Of a stretch of DNA of 64,000 nucleotides, positions 53,998-62,941 are shown piece after piece. This DNA comes from Melioribacteraceae bacterium. Lineage in GTDB: Bacteria; Bacteroidota; Ignavibacteria; Ignavibacteriales; Melioribacteraceae. Within the stretch, counting starts at the first letter, position 1. Every line of letters starts with the position of its first letter. Below the pieces are notes generated by a model. That model made no database searches. It worked only from the letters and a program-made list of their open reading frames with translations, and was not told where the DNA came from. The DNA is taken from assembly GCA_016927595.1 (NCBI GenBank), contig JAFGMI010000041.1, forward strand, positions 43,156-107,155. Reading direction: 5' to 3'. The position numbers and the translations under genes are program-made.

Positions 53998-55326
53998 TCA
54001 GCTCCTTGCGGCAAAATAACCGTAAGCTTTACCGATAGATTTATGATGAATTCTTCTGACAGCAACTGATTTTAGTTTTTCCCGGTAAATTCTCATACCA
54101 TGACTTTTAACCGGCATTCCCAGACTTACAGTTATATGGCGCCAGAACCATTGTACTACATCAAGATAGCTTGGATTTCTAAGCAGAAAAGTTTTATCGA
54201 ACTCTCCCGCCTGAACATCGGTAAGATACCGGAGGTCGCCGAAGTGCCTGTAGTCTTTCAGCTTATCCAGCCAGCCTTCTATTTCAGTGAGCAGTTTCTC
54301 TGCACCTTTAACTTTTATAAGCATAAATCTGAGCAGTGCTATGAACTTCATAAAAAGTGCAGTCCATGCACCGGGAGGAACAGTGGGAATAATATCGCTG
54401 GAATTTACGATGCGGTAGACGGGAGTTTTTACAAACTCGAAGTATTCATAATCGCCCACACGCGGCGCGCCGAATGTATAACATGCACCTTCGCCGTCGG
54501 ACATAAGTTCTCTGGTAGCTATAGTTGCAACTGCGCCGCCCAGGGAATGCCCGGTAAAATAAACCGGTACACAATTATTATCAACTTCCCTGCATATTTC
54601 CGAAAGTGTTTTCTCAATCTGGTCTTTTAGTCCCATAAAATCCCTGTAAAAGCCTCTGTGTACTTTACCCTTCTCCACTTCGGTCGGAGACGCGGGAAGC
54701 GCATCGGCATTGGTAAGCCAGTCTTCAATTTTCTTTTCCGAACCTCTGAATGCCACAACGACGAATGGTGATTCCCTGTTCTTCCAGACACACATAAATC
54801 CCTGTGCACTGCCGCAGTTCAAATACGGCGGTTTATACTCAAAACCGTTTTTATCGAGCAAGTCCGCCAGATCTTTTTCAGAGACAATCGCTGTACCACT
54901 TGTTGATATTGAGCGTGTAAGCTCTTTATACCGATCGACAAGCTTTCCGAGCATCTCAGCGTTGGAAGGATCGGTTTTTATTGCTTCCCCGATGAACCGG
55001 ATAAAATTATCGTTCTCCCGTTCAACCTCGAAATAAGCCAGGTCCGACATCTCCGCCAGGATATAAGCCATCCGGTCGCTGTACCTGAATTTGTTTGCCG
55101 GCGGATCCATAAGTTTTTCTTCGGTGAAATAATTGGCAACACGTTCCTTTGTTTTAACACGTCTTCTGAACGAAAAGATCAAAGAAGACAGCAGTGCGGA
55201 TGCTGCAGGTATGGATAGTTCAGGATAGTCCGTTGCAAACCTGAACCATGAATCACTGTAATAAAAAGCTGCCCCGCCGATACCGGCTAATATAAGCCAG
55301 TTAAAACCTATTCTTAAATATTTCAT
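53998..55326 (-). CDS. Membrane-anchored class 3 lipase family protein
   Basis: This 442-residue protein has two hydrophobic segments near the N-terminus (about 7-27 and 35-52) and an alpha/beta-hydrolase core. The lipase class 3 nucleophile elbow GHSLGGAVA holds Ser261. The downstream TFGAPRVGD and NSSDIIPTVPP place the catalytic Asp, and a later His in YRHFGD or RHITVS completes the triad. Activity on lipids is predicted. The topology puts the catalytic part on one side of the inner membrane, side unknown. Confidence 0.82.
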   Translation of the reverse strand: MKYLRIGFNWLILAGIGGAAFYYSDSWFRFATDYPELSIPAASALLSSLIFSFRRRVKTKERVANYFTEEKLMDPPANKFRYSDRMAYILAEMSDLAYFEVERENDNFIRFIGEAIKTDPSNAEMLGKLVDRYKELTRSISTSGTAIVSEKDLADLLDKNGFEYKPPYLNCGSAQGFMCVWKNRESPFVVVAFRGSEKKIEDWLTNADALPASPTEVEKGKVHRGFYRDFMGLKDQIEKTLSEICREVDNNCVPVYFTGHSLGGAVATIATRELMSDGEGACYTFGAPRVGDYEYFEFVKTPVYRIVNSSDIIPTVPPGAWTALFMKFIALLRFMLIKVKGAEKLLTEIEGWLDKLKDYRHFGDLRYLTDVQAGEFDKTFLLRNPSYLDVVQWFWRHITVSLGMPVKSHGMRIYREKLKSVAVRRIHHKSIGKAYGYFAARS

Positions 55327-55537
55327 GAGTCCTCTGAAAACATATATTATTCAATTATTCATTGCTCCTTTATAATAATCTATATCAGAAGAAGCAGAAT
55401 CAGATGCGGAACAGATGCTGTAATAATTGTAAGTCTTTTCAAAGCAACATAATTTTAAAATATAATTTATTCAACCTGAATCTTTTGAATATACAGGAGC
55501 AGAGCTTTATTATTTCACTGCTCCCTGAAAGCACCTG

Positions 55538-56122
55538 TTACAATCGTACCTGTATATTACCTCTTACAATCGGCATCAGGTCCCAGCCTGTATCAACAGT
55601 ACAAGGATAAGGGAAGCCGCCAAAAGGATCATCCTCAGCAGTACCGTTGATCATGTGGGTTATTTCATCGGGCACAGCGTTTTTCCCCTCGCCGTTATCA
55701 GTAACCTTAAACTGAAAACGCCTTCCTGTCCAGTACTCAGGTCCATAAACAGAATCGGAGCCCCATGTAATAATACCGCCCAATATTGCTACATTTTCAT
55801 TTACCGATAAACAATCAACATCAAATTTTATTTTTTGTATCAGACCTTCATCGGGAGAATTTTTAACAAGTGTACCACCACCCTCTACAACTCCATCTTT
55901 ATTCTCCGCTGCATGAAAAGTAATTATTCTTTTGAGACCTGAGCCTTCATACATAATTGTTGCCTGCCCGTTTACCGACGGACCATTACCACCGGATTTT
56001 AGCAGAACACCCGTTGCGGCTCCTTCAGATATAACAGGATTACTGGTTTCAATACTGCAACTGATAAATACTATCGATGCAGCCAGCACTGCTGACAGAA
56101 CAAAATATATAATGTTTTTCAT
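55538..56122 (-). CDS. Hypothetical lipoprotein
   Basis: This 194-residue protein starts at the ATG at 56122 with GAGGTTG upstream. It has a signal peptide with a lipobox-like FISCS (Cys at about residue 22) and a beta-rich body with NGQATIMYEGSGLKRIITFHA. Its late region has WTGRRFQFKVTDNGEG, resembling a polysaccharide or surface-protein repeat. No known family was recognised. It is expected to be anchored in the outer or inner membrane. Confidence 0.7.
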   Translation of the reverse strand: MKNIIYFVLSAVLAASIVFISCSIETSNPVISEGAATGVLLKSGGNGPSVNGQATIMYEGSGLKRIITFHAAENKDGVVEGGGTLVKNSPDEGLIQKIKFDVDCLSVNENVAILGGIITWGSDSVYGPEYWTGRRFQFKVTDNGEGKNAVPDEITHMINGTAEDDPFGGFPYPCTVDTGWDLMPIVRGNIQVRL

Positions 56123-56561
56123 TAACAACCTCGCTTCATAATATTTTAAATTTCATAATTTTAACATGATCTCTACTCAATCAATTAAGGTGGACTTTTA
56201 TTACAAACAATACAGACCATTCGACTCACCTGTCTAAGCTGTCAATGTAATAATAGTGTGTTAGCAGACTGTATAAAAAGTAATTCAAAAGCGAAATTGA
56301 CAACGCTTCGGATATAGCCCGGCAGCAAATAAAAACAATACTTAAATTAAAAGAACCCGTTAAGGATTTTCAGGATAAATCGGGTGGTTAAGATTCTCTT
56401 TCGGGATATGAGAAGAAGTAATTTAATCTGAGCGTAAAATTATACTTTTAATTTTAACATTTCAATATAAATTCTTCAATTAGGGTGGATATTTAATGAT
56501 AACCACTTTAAGTGAGAATATTAATCTCCCACTTCTGAGTAATTTTAAAAGCAAGCAAGAC
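56123..56561. repeat. Intergenic region with an imperfect direct repeat pair
   Basis: No gene is visible in these 439 bp. Copies at 56156-56200 and 56449-56495 share TAATTTTAACAT and, 14 or 16 bases later, CAATTARGGTGGA plus a T-rich end. The first lies just upstream of the lipoprotein gene. A duplicated promoter region is one explanation. The rest is AT-rich with no clear feature. Confidence 0.4.
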
Positions 56562-59500
56562 TTACTTTACTGTTACTGCATCCTCATTGATATGAAGCAG
56601 CTCTTTCTCTGTATCACCTATAGCAACATTACTAACTACTTTTTTCTTATCTGAGAAGTAAGAATATACAGCAGGTATAACAAAAAGTGTAAGCAGTGTT
56701 GAAAATATTAATCCGCCTATAACTGCGATACCCATTGAAACTCTGGCTTCGGAACCGGCGCCCAGCGCGAGCGCTATAGGAAGCGAACCAAGAACAGTTG
56801 AGGAACTTGTCATAAGAATCGGACGCAGTCTAAGCTTTGCAGCTTCCTTTACTGCGTTCATTACATCAAGTCCCTGCGCCTTTTTCTGGTTTGCGAATTC
56901 AACTATAAGTATTCCGTTTTTTGTAACAAGTCCGATAAGCATTATCTGACCTATCTGGCTGAAGATGTTAAGTGTCTGATTAAAGTACCAGAGCGAAAGA
57001 ACAGCACCTGCGACGGCAAGCGGAACAGTAAACATTATTATAAACGGATCCCTGAAACTCTCGAACTGTGCGGCTAAAGTAAGATAAATCAGCACAACAG
57101 CGAGCAGGAATGTAAACATAAGGCTTGATGAGCTTTCCACGAAATCTTTGGAAGCTCCTTCCAGTGATGTTGAAAATGTTTCGTCCAGAACACGCTTTGC
57201 AATTTCGTCCATGGCATCAATTCCATCTTCGATTGTTTTACCGGGAGCCAGGCTGGCTGAAACAGTAGCGCTTACGTATCTGTTGAACCGATACATTTCA
57301 GGCGGACTGCTGTGTTCTTTAAGCGTAATCAGATTATCGAGCTGTATCAATTCACCTCTGTTATTACGTACATAAAGCGACTTGAGATCCACGGGTTTAT
57401 TCCTGTTCTCCTTAAGCACCTGTCCAATAACCTGATACTGCTTGCCGTTCATTACATAGAATCCGAAACGCTGTCCGCTGTACGCAAGCTGCAGTGTCTG
57501 CGCTATATCGAGCGCTGATATTCCCATTTGTCTTGCTTTGGTTCTGTTAATTTCAACAACTATTTCCGGTTTATTGAATTTAAGGTTAACGTCGACGTTT
57601 GCAAATGTCGGTTCATCGCGGGCTTCATCGAGGAACTCAGGAACAACTTTACGGAGTTTCTCAAAATTCTGTGCCTGAATAACATACTGCACCGGCAGTC
57701 CGCCGCGTCTGGTTGAGATTGACTGGCTCTGAATAACGAAAGACCTTGCGTCATTAAACTCGCGCAGCATTCCTGTAATTTCCTCGGCAATCTGTTGCTG
57801 AGATTTTTCCCTGGTTTCGGCATCTGTTAGAGTCAGTCTTATAAAACCGCCGTTCGATCCTCTTCTGCCGCCTCCGGTTAATGATATAATCGATTCGATT
57901 TCAGGGATAGAATCCTGCAGCTCTTCAATGGTCTGCATAATATAATAGTCCATTAATTCATACGAAGTGCCTTCGGGCATTCTGCTGTCGATGCGCATTT
58001 CCCCACGGTCTTCGACAGGTGCAAGTTCCGATTTCAACTGTGAGCCTAATACAATAATTATGAGTACTGCAAAAGTCATTATAATAAATGCCGACCATCT
58101 GTATGTCATGAATGATTCGAGCGAGTTGCTGTAAAATTTTTCGAGCCATTTAAAAAACGGTTCTGTCTTGTAATAGAACCAGCTGTGTTTCTTCATATTT
58201 TTAAGGAGCCGCGAACTCAGCATCGGCGTAAGAGTAAGCGCAACAAACGAAGAAATTATTACCGATCCTGCAATTACCACACCGAACTCGACAAACAGTC
58301 TTCCGGTTATACCCTGCAGAAACATTAATGGCAGAAACACTGCTGCGAGAGCGATGGTTGTTGATATTACCGCGAAGAATATCTCCGATGTTCCTTTCGT
58401 ACCCGCCTCGATAGGATTCATACCGTTTTCAATTTTCTTATAGATGTTCTCGAGCACAACTATAGCATCATCTACAACAATACCAATTGCAAGCACTATA
58501 CCGAGCAGCGTAAGCACGTTGATTGAAAAATCCGCAAGATACATTATAAAAAACGAACCGACCAGCGATACCGGGATTGAGATTATAGGTATAAAGGTAG
58601 TACGCCAGTCGCGGAGGAAAATAAATATTACCAGTATAACAAGTGCGAGTGCTATTATAATTGTTTCCTGCACTTCCGAAATCGAATTACGAATATATTT
58701 GGTAACATCGAAACCAATACCAAGTTCAATATCGGGCGGCAGGTCTTTTTTAATTTTTTCTATCCTGTCGTAAAACTGATCGGCAATCTGAATATAGTTC
58801 GAGCCCGGCTGAGGCACCAGCACCACGCCGACCATCGGAATACCGTCGCGCCGCAGCATTACTTTATCATTTTCGGGATAGAGTTCAGCGTACCCGAGAT
58901 CTTTGAAGCGGACAATTGCGCCATCGGATTCCTTAATAATAAGGTTATTGAACTGATCAACGGTTGTAAGTCTGCCGACTGTACGGACAGTCAGTTCTGT
59001 ATTTTTCCCTTCAATACTGCCAGAAGGCAGTTCAATATTTTCCCTGTTAAGCGCATTACGTATATCCAGCGGAGTAACACCGCATGCGGCAAGCTTAGCC
59101 GGATCCATCCAAAGACGCATCGAGTATCTCCGTTCGCCCCAAATCATAACCTGGCTTACACCGGGTATTGTCTGAAGTCCTTCTTTAAACGTATTAAGTG
59201 CTATATCGGATAGATCGAGCAGTGTACGCTGATCGCTTTTAACATTAAGGAAAACGATAGGCACTGCATCGGCATCTGCTTTGGATACTGTAGGCGGATC
59301 GGCATCGGGAGGCAGCCTTCGTTGTGCTCGCGAAACCCTGTCGCGAACGTCGTTTGCTGCCGTTTCAAGATCGACATCAACATCAAACTCAACGGTAATT
59401 GAGCTATAACCATCGCTGCTTCTGGATGTAAGCGAACGAATACCTGCTATACCATTGATCTGTTCTTCGAGCGGTTCGGTAATCTGCGACTCTATAACAT

Positions 59501-59669
59501 CGGCGTTGGCGCCCACATAACTTGTACTTACAGTTATTATCGGCGGATCGATGCTGGGATATTCTCGTATACCGAGATATGTATAACCAATTATACCAAA
59601 GAGCACTATTGTAATTGACATCACAATCGCCAGTACGGGACGGCGTATACTTACTGATGATAAACTCAT
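56562..59669 (-). CDS. RND efflux permease (HAE1/AcrB type)
   Basis: This 1035-residue inner-membrane drug/proton antiporter subunit has the N-terminal RRPVLAIVMSI, long periplasmic loops and a second half repeating the first. The proton-relay Asp pair of TM4 is visible in IVVDDAIVVLEN, and the late block LTLAAQFESFRDPFIIMFTVPLA is typical. Length matches AcrB. It is preceded by the adaptor gene (25 bp gap). No TolC-like outer-membrane gene is adjacent, so it must use one encoded elsewhere. Substrates are unknown. Confidence 0.95.
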   Translation of the reverse strand: MSLSSVSIRRPVLAIVMSITIVLFGIIGYTYLGIREYPSIDPPIITVSTSYVGANADVIESQITEPLEEQINGIAGIRSLTSRSSDGYSSITVEFDVDVDLETAANDVRDRVSRAQRRLPPDADPPTVSKADADAVPIVFLNVKSDQRTLLDLSDIALNTFKEGLQTIPGVSQVMIWGERRYSMRLWMDPAKLAACGVTPLDIRNALNRENIELPSGSIEGKNTELTVRTVGRLTTVDQFNNLIIKESDGAIVRFKDLGYAELYPENDKVMLRRDGIPMVGVVLVPQPGSNYIQIADQFYDRIEKIKKDLPPDIELGIGFDVTKYIRNSISEVQETIIIALALVILVIFIFLRDWRTTFIPIISIPVSLVGSFFIMYLADFSINVLTLLGIVLAIGIVVDDAIVVLENIYKKIENGMNPIEAGTKGTSEIFFAVISTTIALAAVFLPLMFLQGITGRLFVEFGVVIAGSVIISSFVALTLTPMLSSRLLKNMKKHSWFYYKTEPFFKWLEKFYSNSLESFMTYRWSAFIIMTFAVLIIIVLGSQLKSELAPVEDRGEMRIDSRMPEGTSYELMDYYIMQTIEELQDSIPEIESIISLTGGGRRGSNGGFIRLTLTDAETREKSQQQIAEEITGMLREFNDARSFVIQSQSISTRRGGLPVQYVIQAQNFEKLRKVVPEFLDEARDEPTFANVDVNLKFNKPEIVVEINRTKARQMGISALDIAQTLQLAYSGQRFGFYVMNGKQYQVIGQVLKENRNKPVDLKSLYVRNNRGELIQLDNLITLKEHSSPPEMYRFNRYVSATVSASLAPGKTIEDGIDAMDEIAKRVLDETFSTSLEGASKDFVESSSSLMFTFLLAVVLIYLTLAAQFESFRDPFIIMFTVPLAVAGAVLSLWYFNQTLNIFSQIGQIMLIGLVTKNGILIVEFANQKKAQGLDVMNAVKEAAKLRLRPILMTSSSTVLGSLPIALALGAGSEARVSMGIAVIGGLIFSTLLTLFVIPAVYSYFSDKKKVVSNVAIGDTEKELLHINEDAVTVK

Positions 59670-59694
59670 TTCTTACCTAAAATTTAACTGCTGA

Positions 59695-60762
59695 CTATTC
59701 AATATTATTTAAGACCACCGGTGAACCGGGACGAAGCTGAATAATGCCCGAAGTTATAAGCGTATCGCCCAGATTGAGACCCGAAAGGATCTGTATTTCT
59801 GTTTCGGTGCGTATTCCTGTTATTACCTGATGAGGCACAGCGTTACCGTTTTTATAGACGAATACCTTTTCGCCTGAAATATCGGGGACAACCACATCAG
59901 TGGGCACGAGAATTGCGTCTGTAATATTCTCAAGTATAACTTCAATCTCCACATATGCGCCGGGTGCCAGAAGTTTGTTTTTATTAGGTGCGATGGCACG
60001 AACCAGCAGTGTTCTTGTAGTTTCATCTATTCTTGGTTCAAGAGCATAAATCCTGCCTGTAAAAGTATTATCGGTATTAGGAAGTTTAAATTCTATCTCC
60101 TTACCCTCCTTTATTTCATTATAATATTTCTGCGGAACCGAGAAGTCGATCTTAACATTATTTATACTCTGCAGAGTTGCAACTCTTGACTGCGGTGTTA
60201 TATAACTGCCCACACTCACCCAGCGCAAACCGATTATACCGTCGAAAGGCGCTCTTATTTCAGTTTTGGCTATTTGCGCTTTAGTATATTCAATATCAGC
60301 TTTTACAGAGTTAAGTTCATTCAGAGCAATATCATATTCCTGCTGACTCGTAAGTTTCTTTTCAAGCAGCTGAAGAGCGCGGTGTTCTTTGTCTGCTGCC
60401 AGCTCTTCTCTTATCATATTTTTCTTTAGAGTGGCTTGGAGGTCAGCGTCGTTAAGTTTAAGAAGCATCTCTCCTTTCTTAACGGTTTTACCTTCCTCAA
60501 AAAATATTTCGATTATTCTGCCGGATATTTCCGATTTAAGTTCAACCTCTTCATTACCGAATAACGTACCATTGGTATACAATTTATTCTGAAGCGGTTC
60601 TGTAACAATAATCTTTCCATTGATACCGAGAGCTTCCCTGCCCGAAGAAGATGGGTTTGGGGAGCCTGAGTTATCGTCGTTCAGACTAATTTTGGGGAGT
60701 ATTAATAAAATCAAAACGATTACAATAACTATAAATGTGATAACATTTTTCCTGCTCTTCAT
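59695..60762 (-). CDS. RND efflux periplasmic adaptor (membrane fusion protein)
   Basis: This 355-residue protein has an N-terminal membrane anchor (about 7-23). It then shows the HlyD/AcrA order: a lipoyl half-motif (LKSEISGRIIEIFFEEGKTV), a helical hairpin (about 105-165), the second lipoyl half (IRAPFDGIIGLRWVSVG), a beta-barrel and a C-terminal membrane-proximal domain. It links the permease to an outer-membrane channel. It is the first gene of the leftward pump operon. Confidence 0.94.
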   Translation of the reverse strand: MKSRKNVITFIVIVIVLILLILPKISLNDDNSGSPNPSSSGREALGINGKIIVTEPLQNKLYTNGTLFGNEEVELKSEISGRIIEIFFEEGKTVKKGEMLLKLNDADLQATLKKNMIREELAADKEHRALQLLEKKLTSQQEYDIALNELNSVKADIEYTKAQIAKTEIRAPFDGIIGLRWVSVGSYITPQSRVATLQSINNVKIDFSVPQKYYNEIKEGKEIEFKLPNTDNTFTGRIYALEPRIDETTRTLLVRAIAPNKNKLLAPGAYVEIEVILENITDAILVPTDVVVPDISGEKVFVYKNGNAVPHQVITGIRTETEIQILSGLNLGDTLITSGIIQLRPGSPVVLNNIE

Positions 60763-61100
60763 TTACTGTCCTGTTTTTACAATAAACACAAATTTAACTA
60801 AAAAAATTGATTAAAATATTTGCAGAATAACAATAAGTAACTGAGCCAAAGCGAATTTATAAGCTGGAAGTTTTTAAAAATAACTTAATACGAATGATCC
60901 TTAAGGATATAACAATCTGCGTGATCTAAGTTCCATTGAAATACTGTTAGCTAAAAAGATATCGGTATAGTATATTTAAATACTTCTACAAATTGAATTT
61001 TACAGTCTTTCTATATAAACAACTTCAAAAGTTCCGATGGTCTGCTGATTGTTATTGAAGAATATCACTAATACTTTGTATAAATAATCAGGGTGTAACA
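60763..61100. other. Divergent intergenic region
   Basis: These 338 bp lie between the leftward RND operon and the rightward pseudo-carrier-protein gene. Promoters for both should lie here. It is AT-rich; I see no ORF, RNA structure or repeat of note. Confidence 0.4.
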
Positions 61101-62903
61101 ATGAACGAAACCGGGCAGAAATTTATTTCACGCGAAGAGATAATTACCAATTTACAAAGGGGATTAGTTGAGGATTCCGGCGTTGACTGTACAGAAATTA
61201 AAGGCAATTCGACATTCGGGGAACTTGGTATGGATGAACTAGATAAGATAATGTTAATATCAAACATGGAAAAAAAGTTTGGGATTAGTGAATTCACAGA
61301 TAGTGCAGTGTTGAATGTTCATTCTGTCAACGATTACTATAATCTTTTTCTTGAAGCTCTGGGACATGAACCGATAAGCATCAAGGTAATAATTCCGGAA
61401 AAAAAATCTAAAAGAGTTCGTGCACAGAAACCTCCAAAAGAAGACATAATCAAAACAGATAAAGGTGAGACACAAAAATCTATAATTAAAAAAGTTGATT
61501 CGATTATCTGGGATATAACCGGGACGAAAACCGAAGAATACACTTCCGAGTCAATACTGATTGAGGAACTGAATTTTGATGATCTGGATCTGACAATGAT
61601 GATAATGCATATCGAAGAGGAATTCAATATTCGTATCAGCGACGAACAATTCAATGAAATTTTCAGTGTCGGTGATATTTACAAGAAAGTGGCTGAAAAT
61701 CTTGGGATACAATTAAATTTAGAGAATTCGGAGAGGAGAACTATTGAAGAAACTGCCGGAAGGAAAAAATCATTCAGCATATTAGATTATTTTTTCCCGG
61801 ATTGGAAGCGCAAAGATTATACCAAAAGAATCAACTGGATAAAAAATGCAGATTATAACGATGAGAAGGACAGAAAAATAATTTCTGACCTTGCTATAAA
61901 CGATCCGAATTCAAAAGTGCGGGAAAAGGCTATTTCCAGAATTACGGACATAGAAGAGCTGAAAAACATATTTATTTTATTCAGAGACAGTTTACACCAG
62001 GAATTTATTCTGAAAAAAATCCGTAATGAAAAAATAGTCTATGAAATACTAGAGCGATATTCTGCAGAATTACCTGAGCATGTGAATAAATTTGCCGTTA
62101 AGCTCATTAAATCAGACCTCTTGATAAAAAATATTGCTGAGAACACCAACAATCTATTCTCAGTTGTCCAGAAATATGCAATCAATAAATTAGACGATCA
62201 GCAGGCATTATACAAATTAGTAAAAAATGCAAAACACAGTACAACCAGAGAAGATGCGCTTGAAAGAATTATGACTATTGAATACAATGACGCAATTGAA
62301 GATTATACCAAGTTTGTCGAAACGATAACTTATTTAAGTACAAAAGATAGAAGCATGAAAATCCGGGACAGAGCAAAACAGATTCTGAAAAGATTTGAGA
62401 AAAGTGATTTGGAAAAAGTAAATGTAAAAAGTACAAAAAAGAAAATATCTAAAGATAGTTCTTCAGTAAAATTCAGTAATAATACGATTACCATATCACT
62501 CGGTGAAGGGAACAATTTTCTTCAATTCCCTGCCGGATACGAGAAAAATTATGAGAATCATTTAAAGTATGTAGGTGAGCTGATAAAAAAGAAAATTTAC
62601 CCAAACCTCGAAGTAATGGGATTCAGGAGCAAGTCATCTGCCGTGGATTATCCCGCTATTATATTTGTGAAGGGTAAAATGAGTGAGGCAAAAAAAATAA
62701 ATGATGTATTCTATTTACCCGAAGCAGAAAAAATTTTTTACAAAATATTTCCTTCCAGGGACTGGACTTTAATAAGTCCGCCCACCTCTATCGGGAATAT
62801 TCCTATTCCCGGCTGGTCGGTTGGAAAGGAAGTACAGTCGAAAATGGATAATTATATCGAACTGATAAACACGGGAATATACAAATTAGACAGAAAGCTT
62901 TAG
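61101..62903 (+). CDS. Protein with two Ser-less acyl-carrier-like domains and helical repeats
   Basis: This 600-residue protein has two N-terminal carrier-protein-like units. In the first (about 10-90) the usual DSL motif reads GMDELDKI, with Glu46 at the phosphopantetheine Ser position. In the second (about 125-205) it reads NFDDLDLT, with Asp161 there. Both keep the flanking acidic and hydrophobic ACP pattern (MEKKFGI, IEEEFNI). Residues about 225-430 are helical repeats of HEAT type (DLAINDPNSKVREKAISRI), and the last 150 residues form a separate region. No pantetheine can be attached at these sites. It may be a scaffold that mimics ACP. The function is unknown. Confidence 0.75.
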   Translation: MNETGQKFISREEIITNLQRGLVEDSGVDCTEIKGNSTFGELGMDELDKIMLISNMEKKFGISEFTDSAVLNVHSVNDYYNLFLEALGHEPISIKVIIPEKKSKRVRAQKPPKEDIIKTDKGETQKSIIKKVDSIIWDITGTKTEEYTSESILIEELNFDDLDLTMMIMHIEEEFNIRISDEQFNEIFSVGDIYKKVAENLGIQLNLENSERRTIEETAGRKKSFSILDYFFPDWKRKDYTKRINWIKNADYNDEKDRKIISDLAINDPNSKVREKAISRITDIEELKNIFILFRDSLHQEFILKKIRNEKIVYEILERYSAELPEHVNKFAVKLIKSDLLIKNIAENTNNLFSVVQKYAINKLDDQQALYKLVKNAKHSTTREDALERIMTIEYNDAIEDYTKFVETITYLSTKDRSMKIRDRAKQILKRFEKSDLEKVNVKSTKKKISKDSSSVKFSNNTITISLGEGNNFLQFPAGYEKNYENHLKYVGELIKKKIYPNLEVMGFRSKSSAVDYPAIIFVKGKMSEAKKINDVFYLPEAEKIFYKIFPSRDWTLISPPTSIGNIPIPGWSVGKEVQSKMDNYIELINTGIYKLDRKL

Positions 62904-62904
62904 C

Positions 62905-62937
62905 GCTTAAAAATAACCAGGGGGAGTGCTTAAAAAT
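62905..62937 (+). repeat. Direct repeat GCTTAAAAAT before the integrase
   Basis: The ten-base sequence GCTTAAAAAT occurs at 62905-62914 and 62928-62937, with a 23-bp period. It lies between the pseudo-carrier gene stop and the integrase frame. Strong direct repeats next to an integron integrase can be its binding sites, but this has not been shown here. Confidence 0.4.
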
Positions 62938-62941
62938 TTAA

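Noticed and set aside
54100..54630. Plus-strand ORF of 176 codons
   Set aside because: It is antisense to the class 3 lipase gene that carries GHSLGG; no independent support.
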